50,600 bases of DNA, taken from positions 1-50,600 of the forward strand of contig JAABSP010000031.1 in assembly GCA_011390345.1 (NCBI GenBank), given 5' to 3'. Position 1 is the first letter of the stretch. Every line of letters begins with the position of its first letter. The position numbers and the translations under genes were made by a program. The notes beneath the pieces are model-generated. The model had not been told where the DNA came from. It did not search any database and saw nothing but the letters and a program-made list of their open reading frames with translations. Origin of the DNA: Desulfobacteraceae bacterium. GTDB lineage: Bacteria > Desulfobacterota > Desulfobacteria > Desulfobacterales > JAABSP01. This document shows positions 43,585-50,600 of this stretch, piece by piece.

Positions 43585-45510
43585 ATGAAAAAACCAATTT
43601 TTTCAAAAAACCTTCTGCTGATCTTCGGTGCGGATATCCTGCTGATAATGAGCGCATGGTATACGGCCCATCTTCTCCGCTTCAACTTCGACATCCCACC
43701 GAACCACATGCAAAACATCCTCTCCCTCTTTCCCGAACTGATCCTCATCAAAATCTGCACATTCTATTCCTTTGATCTCTACAGGGGAATGTGGCGGTAT
43801 GCCAGCATCGACGATCTCTTTCGGGTCATCGCGGCTTCGGGAATGGCCTCGCTGATCTTCTTTTTCTACATTCTCTCCTTTGAAGGGCTTCAGGGAATCG
43901 CCCGTTCCGCGTTTGTGATCGACCTGCTTCTCACGGTCATCCTGATCGCGGGCTGCCGCTTCAGCGTCAGGCTCTTTTTTCAGATCGCCAAAGAGGACGA
44001 GCCGGTCTGTACCGCGGCCATCAATCTCTTCCGCAACGGATCTCAAAAGCGGAATGGAAAAAACCTTCTGATCATAGGTGCAGGGGATTACGGCGAGAAG
44101 ATCTACCGGGAGATCCGGGACAATGCCCAGCTCCAGTACAATGTCGTGGGATTTGTAGATGATGATCCGAACAAAATCGGAAAAAAGATCCACGGCAAGC
44201 CGATTCTGGGGCCCACCAGCCAGATCCAGGAGATTGGGGTTCGGCTCCGGGCTCAGGAGGCGCTGATTGCGATCTCCTCCATAAGCGCCGAAGACATCCG
44301 AACGGTTGTCGGCTGCTGCGAACGGAGCGGCATCACCTTCAAGACGCTGCCCGGCATGGGAGAGATGATCGATGGGAAAGTCAGCGTCAAAGCGATCAGG
44401 GAGGTGGCCTTCCGGGATCTTTTGGGCCGGGAGGTGATCCGCCTCGAGGAGAAGCGGATCGGGGCCTACATCGATGGATCTCCGGTGATGATAACAGGCG
44501 CCGGCGGCTCCATCGGATCGGAACTCTGCCGCCAGATATGTCGGTTTCATCCTGAAAAAATCATCCTGTTCGAGCGGGCCGAAAGCCCTCTTTACGAGAT
44601 CGAAATGGAGCTTAGATCCGATTTCCCCGGCATCGAGATCATCCCGCTGCTCGCAGACATCCGGAACCGGAATCAGATCGCCTCTGCATTCGAGACCTAT
44701 GGCCCCAAGGTCGTTTTCCATGCGGCCGCGTACAAGCATGTGCCGATGCTGGAGATGCATCCCTGGGAGGCCGTGATCAACAACGTCATCGGCACCCGCA
44801 ATATGGTGGAGGCAGCAGACCATTACGGGGTGGAGCGATTTGTCCTTGTCTCGACCGACAAGGCGGTGCGGCCCTCCAATGTGATGGGGGCCACCAAACG
44901 GGCTGCGGAGCTGCTGGTTCAGGGGCAGAATCTGTGCAATCTTTCAAAGACCCGCTTTATCACGGTCCGTTTCGGCAATGTGGTGGGCAGCGTAGGCAGC
45001 GTGGTCCCGCTCTTCAAAAAGCAGATCGAAAGAGGCGGGCCCATCACCGTGACACATCCAGATGTTATCCGCTATTTCATGACCATTCCCGAAGCCTGCC
45101 AGTTGATCCTCCAGGCCGGAACCATGGGACAGGGGGGGGAGATCTTTATTCTGGACATGGGAAGACCCATCAAGATCGTGGATATGGCCCGGGATCTCAT
45201 CACCTTCTCCGGCCTGAGACCCGATAAGGACATCAAGATCAAATTCATCGGCCTGAGACCCGGCGAAAAGCTCTATGAGGAGCTTATCACCGAGGGGGAG
45301 AACATCGTGCCGACCCACCACAAGAAGATCATGGTGCTCAAGGGAGAGTCCTGCAGCCCCAAGGTGTTGAACGGGAACATCGATGCGCTGGAACAGGTGG
45401 CGCTGAACCAGGATCAGGAGCGGATTCGCGTGAAGCTTCAGGAGATCGTTCCGGAATTTCTTCCCCGGAAAAACGTCTTGGACCTTCCCAAAAAGGCCGT
45501 ATCCGACTGA
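43585..45510 (+). CDS. Membrane nucleotide-sugar 4,6-dehydratase, WbpM/CapD-type polysaccharide biosynthesis protein
   Basis: The 641-aa protein has four predicted N-terminal membrane helices (within about 8-135), a first Rossmann domain (LLIIGAGDYG at 161-170) and a second, catalytic short-chain dehydrogenase-type domain (VMITGAGGSIGSEL at 301-314, AAYKHVPMLEMHPWEAV, VSTDKAVRPSNVMGATKRAAE). The usual Tyr of YxxxK is Met here (MGATK), as in WbpM/FlaA1-type UDP-GlcNAc 4,6-dehydratases. It probably makes a 4-keto-6-deoxy sugar nucleotide for surface polysaccharide or protein glycosylation. No glycosyltransferase cluster is adjacent. The ribosome site is weak. Confidence 0.92.
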   Translation: MKKPIFSKNLLLIFGADILLIMSAWYTAHLLRFNFDIPPNHMQNILSLFPELILIKICTFYSFDLYRGMWRYASIDDLFRVIAASGMASLIFFFYILSFEGLQGIARSAFVIDLLLTVILIAGCRFSVRLFFQIAKEDEPVCTAAINLFRNGSQKRNGKNLLIIGAGDYGEKIYREIRDNAQLQYNVVGFVDDDPNKIGKKIHGKPILGPTSQIQEIGVRLRAQEALIAISSISAEDIRTVVGCCERSGITFKTLPGMGEMIDGKVSVKAIREVAFRDLLGREVIRLEEKRIGAYIDGSPVMITGAGGSIGSELCRQICRFHPEKIILFERAESPLYEIEMELRSDFPGIEIIPLLADIRNRNQIASAFETYGPKVVFHAAAYKHVPMLEMHPWEAVINNVIGTRNMVEAADHYGVERFVLVSTDKAVRPSNVMGATKRAAELLVQGQNLCNLSKTRFITVRFGNVVGSVGSVVPLFKKQIERGGPITVTHPDVIRYFMTIPEACQLILQAGTMGQGGEIFILDMGRPIKIVDMARDLITFSGLRPDKDIKIKFIGLRPGEKLYEELITEGENIVPTHHKKIMVLKGESCSPKVLNGNIDALEQVALNQDQERIRVKLQEIVPEFLPRKNVLDLPKKAVSD

Positions 45511-45618
45511 AATAATATCTGCCGCAGATGAAAAATCGCTTTGGCCCCGTGCCGAATCTGAAAAACCGGTTTACTTTTTTACAACGGTCACTTTTAAAAC
45601 GATCATTGGAGGAGATGA

Positions 45619-46410
45619 ATGTCATCATATGAGAATATCCTTTTGGACAGTAAAGAGGGAATCGCCACCATCACCTTCAACCGCCCCAAAGCTCTGAACG
45701 CCCTCAACAGAGCCCTTCTGGGGGAACTCTCCGACGCGCTGGACGCCATTGCCGGAGATGAAGAGATCCGGGTGCTGATCCTCACCGGCGCCGGAGATAA
45801 GGCATTCGTGGCCGGGGCCGACATCTCGGAGCTGGCCACCTTTGATGCGCTCCAGGGAAAAGTCTTTGCCCGGCAGGGGCAGCAGGTCTTTGCCAAACTC
45901 CAGGAGCTTTCCATCCCGGTGATCGGGGCCGTCAACGGCTTTGCCCTGGGCGGGGGCAGCGAGATCGCGCTGGCCTGCGACTTCATCTATGCATCGGAAA
46001 ATGCGAAGTTCGGCCTGCCGGAGATCACGCTGGGATTGATTCCTGGGTTCGGCGGAACCCAGCGCCTTCCCCGTCTCATCGGCCCCAACCGGGCCAAGGA
46101 GATGATCTATACCGGAAAGATGATCAGTGCGGCCGAGGCCCAAAGCATCGGCATGGTCAATCAGTTGCTGCCGGCAGAAGGGCTGATGGATGCGGTCATG
46201 GAGACGGCCAAGGCCATCGCGGCCAAGGGAAAGGTTTCCCTGCGCGCGGCAAAGGGGGCCATCAATACCGGGCTGAATGCGGATCTGGATACCGGCTGCA
46301 GGATCGAATGCGACGCGTTTGCCCTCTGCATGGCCAGTGAAGATGCAAAAGAGGGAACCAAAGCCTTTCTTGAAAAGCGGAAACCTGAATTCAAAGGGTC
46401 ATTGAAATAG
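45619..46410 (+). CDS. Enoyl-CoA hydratase/crotonase family protein
   Basis: The 263-aa crotonase-fold enzyme has the oxyanion-hole segments KAFVAGADISEL and NGFALGGGSEIALACD, and the two catalytic glutamates lie in GGGSE and FGLPEITLGLIPGFGGTQRL. Presence of both glutamates argues for true hydration of 2-enoyl-CoA (crotonyl-CoA type), for example in butyrate or benzoate-type beta-oxidation. GGAGGAGATGA precedes the ATG. It stands alone between cell-envelope genes. The last codons are followed by an 11-bp tandem duplication (46403-46423). The plus-strand terminator at 46563-46602 may end its transcript. Confidence 0.92.
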   Translation: MSSYENILLDSKEGIATITFNRPKALNALNRALLGELSDALDAIAGDEEIRVLILTGAGDKAFVAGADISELATFDALQGKVFARQGQQVFAKLQELSIPVIGAVNGFALGGGSEIALACDFIYASENAKFGLPEITLGLIPGFGGTQRLPRLIGPNRAKEMIYTGKMISAAEAQSIGMVNQLLPAEGLMDAVMETAKAIAAKGKVSLRAAKGAINTGLNADLDTGCRIECDAFALCMASEDAKEGTKAFLEKRKPEFKGSLK

Positions 46411-46501
46411 CGCTGAAATAGCGATCATCTCCTTTTTCAACCCCTTTAGGTGATTTTCAGGAAAGCATATCCCTCCATATCGGCGATCGACAGCAGGGCG
46501 G

Positions 46502-46530
46502 TTGGGATCTGGCGCATTTTTGGGTATATT
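46502..46530 (+). promoter_or_regulatory. Candidate sigma-70 promoter of murJ
   Basis: TTGGGA (46502-46507), a 17-bp spacer, TATATT (46525-46530). The -10 matches consensus at 5 of 6 and the -35 at 4 of 6. It lies upstream of the terminator at 46563-46602, so a murJ transcript from here would have to read through it. Confidence 0.45.
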
Positions 46531-46562
46531 CGTTTTCAGAAATCACCTTAGCGGATAAAACC

Positions 46563-46602
46563 GGCAGCCGAAGAGATATTTTCTCAGGCTGCCTTTTCTT
46601 TT
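46563..46602 (+). terminator. Intrinsic terminator upstream of murJ
   Basis: GGCAGCC (46563-46569) pairs with GGCTGCC (46587-46593). The loop holds a further GAGA/TCTC pairing, and TTTTCTTTT follows directly. It is 153 bp after the crotonase stop and 29 bp before the murJ start. It is the clearest intrinsic terminator in the window. Confidence 0.85.
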
Positions 46603-46630
46603 CAGGCCGGCAACCGGTATCGGATCTTCC

Positions 46631-48229
46631 ATGTCTGAAGCGGGGCGAGTTACCAGGGCCGCGGGGGTGGTGGGCGCGGCCACTTTTCTGAGCCGGATCT
46701 TCGGCTTTGTCCGTGATATGGTCATCGCGGGATTTTTCGGGGCCGGATTAGGCTCCGATGCCTTTTTTGTGGCCTTCCGGATTCCGAATCTCCTTCGGAG
46801 GCTATTTGCCGAAGGATCATTGAGCATCGCGTTCATTCCGGTCTTCACCGATTACCTTCACCACCAGGGGAGAGAAGAGGCATACCGGTTTGCGGGATCG
46901 ACCTTTCGGCTCCTCTCCATTATTCTTGCCGGAATCATCCTGATCGGCATGATCTTCTCTCCGCAGCTCGTCCGGATCATTGCGCCAGGGTTCGCGGACT
47001 CGCCCGAGAAAATCGTGCTGACCGCTCACCTGACCCGGATCATGTTCCCATATGTTTTCTTCATCTGCCTGGTGGCCCTCTGCATGGGTGTGCTGAATAC
47101 CCTGGATCATTTCGCGGCTCCGGCCCTTGCCCCGGTCTTTTTGAACATCTCGATGATCCTGTCGATCTTCACCCTCTCTCCGTACATGGAGAACCCCATC
47201 GAAGGTCTTGCCGTCGGCGTATTGATCGGGGGGCTTCTCCAGTTCCTTCTGCAGATCCCGTTCCTGATGAAAAAGGGGTTTTATCTGTGGAAAAAGGCCG
47301 GGATCTGGCATCCGGGGATCGAGCGGGTGGGAAGATTGATGCTGCCGACGGTCTTCGGCTCTGCGGTCTATCAGATCAACATTCTGGTGGGAACCCTGCT
47401 GGCATCGCTGCTGCCCGAGGGAAGCGTCTCCTACCTCTATTATGCGGACCGGCTGGTTCAGTTTCCGCTGGGGATCTTCGCGATTGCAACGGCCACCGCA
47501 GTCCTTCCGAGCCTCTCCCGACAGGCTTCTGCCGGAGAGATGACTGCACTGGGCCACACCTTCGCCCATGCCATGAACCTGATCTCCTTCATCACCCTCC
47601 CCTCTCTGGTCGGACTGATCGTTCTGCGGGAGCCTATCATCACGCTCCTCTTCCAGCGGGGGGCATTCGACATGGCCGCGGTCCGGCAGACGGCCGACGC
47701 GCTGCTCTACTACAGCATGGGGCTCTGGGCATTCTCCGCGGTGCGGATCGTGGTTTCGACCTTCTATGCGCTTCAGGATACAAAGACCCCGGTGAAGATC
47801 GCGATCGTCTCCATCATCGCCAATATTCTGCTGGCTATGCTCCTGATGATTCCCCTGCAGCATGGAGGGCTGGCACTGGCCACCTCCCTGGCCTCGATGA
47901 TCAACCTGATGCTGCTGATGCGGGTGCTTCGGAAAAGACTCGGGACAGCGGGCTGGGGCAAGATTCCGGAATCGACGTTGAAATCGGCCATCGGATCCGC
48001 GGTCATGGGCGGTGCGGTCTGGTGGATCGCCTCCCTTCTCATTCCCCATCCGGGAATGTCTTCGTGGGATCTGCTGATCGGGCTCAGCGTCAGCATCGGC
48101 GCGGGAATGATCCTCTATGTTCTGCTTGCCGCTCTCATGAAAAGCCCGGAACTGGGGGTTGTGGCGCAATTGATAAAGGGCCGCAGGGGGAAAGCGGTGC
48201 TTCCCGAAGCTGCGGATCAATCCCGTTGA
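46631..48229 (+). CDS. murJ: Lipid II flippase MurJ
   Basis: The 532-aa MOP-superfamily transporter moves lipid II to the periplasmic face, linking MurG to FtsW and FtsI. About 14 membrane helices are expected. Hallmarks: TFLSRIFGFVRDMVIAGFFG, SDAFFVAFRIPNLLRRLFAE, GSLSIAFIPVFTDY, YYADRLVQFPLGIFAIATAT and REPIITLLFQRGAFD. Length is as in other MurJ proteins. No strong ribosome site is seen. The start lies 29 bp after an intrinsic terminator, so expression needs read-through or a promoter within the last bases. Confidence 0.96.
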   Translation: MSEAGRVTRAAGVVGAATFLSRIFGFVRDMVIAGFFGAGLGSDAFFVAFRIPNLLRRLFAEGSLSIAFIPVFTDYLHHQGREEAYRFAGSTFRLLSIILAGIILIGMIFSPQLVRIIAPGFADSPEKIVLTAHLTRIMFPYVFFICLVALCMGVLNTLDHFAAPALAPVFLNISMILSIFTLSPYMENPIEGLAVGVLIGGLLQFLLQIPFLMKKGFYLWKKAGIWHPGIERVGRLMLPTVFGSAVYQINILVGTLLASLLPEGSVSYLYYADRLVQFPLGIFAIATATAVLPSLSRQASAGEMTALGHTFAHAMNLISFITLPSLVGLIVLREPIITLLFQRGAFDMAAVRQTADALLYYSMGLWAFSAVRIVVSTFYALQDTKTPVKIAIVSIIANILLAMLLMIPLQHGGLALATSLASMINLMLLMRVLRKRLGTAGWGKIPESTLKSAIGSAVMGGAVWWIASLLIPHPGMSSWDLLIGLSVSIGAGMILYVLLAALMKSPELGVVAQLIKGRRGKAVLPEAADQSR

Positions 48230-48258
48230 CTTGATCCGCCCCATTCGATAGACTTCAA

Positions 48259-48282
48259 AAAGGGTTGCATAAAGGGTTGCAC
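48259..48282 (+). repeat. 12-bp tandem repeat in the leader of the HDAC-family gene
   Basis: AAAGGGTTGCAT is followed directly by AAAGGGTTGCAC, then by the degenerate ACAAAAGGTTTA. It lies 30 bp before the start codon at 48312 and upstream of the AAAGGAG ribosome site. It may reflect slippage or a small binding site. Confidence 0.5.
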
Positions 48283-48311
48283 AAAAGGTTTATCAAACAA
48301 AGGAGCCGATC

Positions 48312-49625
48312 ATGATTCGCGCAGTACATAAAACCGGCCTTGTCTTCTTCCCGGCCTTTGACTGGGCCATCAGTCCGAACCACCCGGAGCGGGAGGAGCG
48401 GCTGCTCTACACCCAGGATCAGATATTCGAGGAGGGGATCTTCGATATCGAGGGGATCACCGAGTTTAAACCCGATCCCGCGGTTCTCAAAGACATCCAG
48501 CGGGTTCACTTCTGCGTTCCTGACGAGTGGAGCATCGCGACCGAATCCCACTTCATCAGCGCGGGGGGCGCAAAGACCGTTGCAATAGCGCTGATGGAGA
48601 AGAAGATCGACCGGGGCTTTGCCCTGGTGCGGCCCCCGGGACACCATGCCATGCGGGTGGCTCACGGCTCACGGGGATTCTGCAACATCAACATCGAAGC
48701 GATCATGATCGAATACCTCCGCGCGGCCTACGGGATCGACCGGGTGGCCATCGTGGACACCGACTGCCACCACGGCGACGGGACCCAGGATATCTACTGG
48801 CATGATCCGGATACGCTCTTCATCTCCATGCATCAGGACGGCCGCACCCTCTATCCCGGCTCCGGGTTTCTCAACGAGTTCGGCGGGCCTTCCGCGGCCG
48901 GAACCACCATAAATATCCCGCTGCCGCCTCTCACCTCGGAGGAGGGCTTTCTCTACACCATCAACGAAATGGTCTTGCCCATCCTGGAGGATTTCAAGCC
49001 GGATCTCATCATCAACTCCGCGGGCCAGGACAACCACTATTCGGACCCGATCACAAACATGAACTTCTCGGCACAAGGGTATGCGCAGCTCACCTCCCTG
49101 CTCAATCCGGATATCGCGGTTCTCGAAGGGGGGTATGCCATTGAAGGGGCCCTGCCCTACGTCAATCTAGGTATCGTATTGGCCCTGGCCGGCATCGACT
49201 ACAGCCGGGTGACGGAGCCCGACTATCAGCCGGAGAAGATCCGGCAGGGGCAGGATGTGACCCGCTATATCGAGCGGCTGGGAAAGAAGGTCATGACGGC
49301 CTGGAATGACCGGGAGAAGATCCGGGGGGAGATGATGGCGGGAAAGGAGTATGACGAACGGAGCCGCAACATCTTCTATGACACGGATCACATCTTCGAA
49401 CGACAGAAGGATAAAATCCGCATCTGTCCCGACTGCAGCGGCGTGCTTCGCATCGACTCCTCTTCGGACAGAGGGATGAAGCTGCTGGGGGTCCAGATTC
49501 CCCGGAAAGCCTGCGACTCATGTAAAGAGATCGGCTATGAATGGTTTGCATCCGCGCCAAAGGGATATGATGTGGTCTTTCTCCAGGACCGGCCCGAGGA
49601 TCAGTACAAGAGGAAGCGCACCTGA
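48312..49625 (+). CDS. Histone deacetylase-family zinc amidohydrolase with zinc-ribbon-like C-terminus
   Basis: The 437-aa protein carries the arginase/HDAC-fold active site: the His pair in PPGHHA (H111, H112), zinc ligands D151 and H153 in VDTDCHHGDGTQ, third ligand D240 in SAGQDNH, and Tyr275 in EGGY. Bacterial members act as deacetylases on acetylated lysines or as polyamine or acetoin-related amidohydrolases; the substrate here is unknown. Residues about 365-437 add a tail with CPDC (372-375) and CDSC (401-404), a likely treble-cysteine zinc ribbon not part of the HDAC fold. AAAGGAG lies six bases before the ATG. The gene is followed 11 bp later by epmA. Confidence 0.9.
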   Translation: MIRAVHKTGLVFFPAFDWAISPNHPEREERLLYTQDQIFEEGIFDIEGITEFKPDPAVLKDIQRVHFCVPDEWSIATESHFISAGGAKTVAIALMEKKIDRGFALVRPPGHHAMRVAHGSRGFCNINIEAIMIEYLRAAYGIDRVAIVDTDCHHGDGTQDIYWHDPDTLFISMHQDGRTLYPGSGFLNEFGGPSAAGTTINIPLPPLTSEEGFLYTINEMVLPILEDFKPDLIINSAGQDNHYSDPITNMNFSAQGYAQLTSLLNPDIAVLEGGYAIEGALPYVNLGIVLALAGIDYSRVTEPDYQPEKIRQGQDVTRYIERLGKKVMTAWNDREKIRGEMMAGKEYDERSRNIFYDTDHIFERQKDKIRICPDCSGVLRIDSSSDRGMKLLGVQIPRKACDSCKEIGYEWFASAPKGYDVVFLQDRPEDQYKRKRT

Positions 49626-49636
49626 CCTGCCGGTTC

Positions 49637-50581
49637 ATGTCCTCGGAAACAACGCAAAAAACCGGTAACGAGGGCCAAAGGTCCCGGCGGGAATGTCTGA
49701 GGATCCGCGCATCTATTCTCTCGGCAATCCGTCGCTTCTTTGCCGATCGAGGATTTCTGGAGGTGGAGACACCGTTGCGGATACCGGCCCCTCTTCCCGA
49801 AGCCCATATCGATGCTGTCCCCTCAGACGGCTGGTTTCTTCACACCTCCCCGGAATCCTGCATGAAACAGATGCTGGCCGCGGGATACCCCAAAATCTAC
49901 CAGATCTGCCGATGCTTTCGGAAGGGGGAGCGGGGAAGTCGCCATCTGCCGGAGTTCACCCTTCTGGAATGGTACTTTGCCGGCGGCGGCTATATGGAGA
50001 TGATGGAAGAGTGTGAGGCATTGATTCTATCGATTGCCGATGCCCTGGGGCAGGGTGAGATCCTCCATTATCAGGGGCAGAAGATCCGGTTGAACGCGCC
50101 GTGGCCCCGGATGACGGTGCGGGAGGCATTTTTACAATATACCGACACCACCGCGGATGCCGCGATGGTTGCCGGAGATTTCGATCAGAGGATCGGGTTG
50201 GAAATCGAGCCTAATCTGGGCCTCCGGCAACCCCTTTTTCTCTATGATTATCCGGCAGAGGCCGGCGCACTGGCCAGAAAAAAACCGGATGACCCGTCAG
50301 TTGCAGAACGGTTCGAACTCTACATTGCGGGGCTGGAGATCTGCAATGCCTTTACGGAGCTGACCGATCCCGCAGAACAGGAGATCCGTTTCCGAAAGGA
50401 GGCGGAGGCGCGGAACAGAAGAGGCCGGAAATCCTATCCCTGGCCCGATCGTTTTTTAACGGCCCTTTCCCGGATGCCCCCTTCCACCGGCAATGCTCTG
50501 GGCATCGACCGGCTTGTGATGCTATTTGCCGGCACCGCAGCCATCGACGATGTGGTGGCTTTCACTCCGGAGGAACTGTAG
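49637..50581 (+). CDS. epmA: Elongation factor P lysine ligase EpmA (GenX/PoxA, LysRS-like)
   Basis: The 314-aa protein is a truncated class II lysyl-tRNA synthetase paralogue lacking the N-terminal anticodon-binding domain. Motif 2 is CFRKGERGSRHLPEFTLLEW, preceded by LHTSPESCMKQMLAAGYPKIYQ. ELYIAGLEICNAFTELTDPAEQ and motif 3 GNALGIDRLVMLFAG are in place. EpmA joins (R)-beta-lysine to a conserved lysine of EF-P, which helps ribosomes through polyproline. Length is close to E. coli EpmA (325 aa). efp and epmB are not in the window. It probably shares a transcript with the upstream HDAC-family gene. Confidence 0.93.
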   Translation: MSSETTQKTGNEGQRSRRECLRIRASILSAIRRFFADRGFLEVETPLRIPAPLPEAHIDAVPSDGWFLHTSPESCMKQMLAAGYPKIYQICRCFRKGERGSRHLPEFTLLEWYFAGGGYMEMMEECEALILSIADALGQGEILHYQGQKIRLNAPWPRMTVREAFLQYTDTTADAAMVAGDFDQRIGLEIEPNLGLRQPLFLYDYPAEAGALARKKPDDPSVAERFELYIAGLEICNAFTELTDPAEQEIRFRKEAEARNRRGRKSYPWPDRFLTALSRMPPSTGNALGIDRLVMLFAGTAAIDDVVAFTPEEL

Positions 50582-50600
50582 CCTGCGCCTTTCCTCTAGA

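Noticed and set aside
46403-46423. 11-bp tandem duplication (TGAAATAGCG twice) at the crotonase stop codon as a regulatory site
   Set aside because: It looks like a simple local duplication of the final codons; no further copy or symmetry supports a function.
1-50600. Mobile elements, prophage, CRISPR arrays, tRNA or rRNA genes
   Set aside because: None could be supported. No transposase, integrase, Cas protein, regular spacer array or tRNA cloverleaf was recognised, and the gene content looks like a stable core chromosome segment.

Overview
The window reads as chromosomal DNA from a Gram-negative bacterium, most likely a deltaproteobacterium (Desulfobacterota). That placement is inference. 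It rests on a secretin and lipoprotein machinery (outer membrane), a sigma-54-type pilin promoter, an MSHA-like pilus operon, and a division/wall (dcw) cluster followed by a radical SAM gene and a FemAB-like acyltransferase. No rRNA, tRNA, insertion sequence, CRISPR array or prophage was seen, and coding density is very high.

Region 1 (1-12907, all on the minus strand) is a type IV pilus operon. In transcription order it encodes a NarX/DegS-type histidine kinase, a NarL-type response regulator, a PilM-PilN fusion (MshI-like), PilO-like (MshJ), PilP-like (MshK), secretin (MshL), ExeA/MshM-like ATPase, MshE ATPase, MshG platform protein, a membrane-anchored sigma-54 activator, and the start of a prepilin gene. 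The order I-J-K-L-M-E-G-pilin matches the MSHA pilus locus without mshN. The pilin has its own strong -24/-12 (sigma-54) promoter at 225-241, directly after the activator gene. The activator has an apparent pair of compensating one-base shifts that rewrite its conserved WPGNVREL segment.

Region 2 (13201-19342) holds metabolic and signalling genes: a nitroreductase, the Na+/H+ antiporter nhaA, a cytidylate-kinase-like protein, panC with a near-consensus sigma-70 promoter, and a CHASE2-adenylate cyclase with its own sigma-70 promoter.

Region 3 (19578-37651, all plus) is the dcw cluster: rsmH, ftsL, ftsI, murF, mraY, murD, ftsW, murG, murC, murB, ftsQ, ftsA, ftsZ, then a radical SAM protein and a FemAB-like acyltransferase. 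mraZ, murE and ddl are absent from their usual places. The only sizeable gap (murF-mraY, 173 bp) holds an AT-rich tandem repeat and a palindrome.

Region 4 (37659-43270, minus) is ileS-lspA-lgt-holA, driven by a sigma-70-like promoter at 43313-43341: lipoprotein maturation enzymes with isoleucyl-tRNA synthetase and the DNA polymerase III delta subunit.

Region 5 (43585-50581, plus) holds a WbpM/CapD-type nucleotide-sugar dehydratase, a crotonase, murJ (preceded by a candidate promoter followed by an intrinsic terminator), a histone-deacetylase-family amidohydrolase with a zinc-ribbon-like tail, and epmA. Wall precursor synthesis (mur, mraY), flipping (murJ), polymerisation (ftsW, ftsI), the division ring (ftsZ, ftsA, ftsQ, ftsL) and surface polysaccharide functions therefore sit close together.
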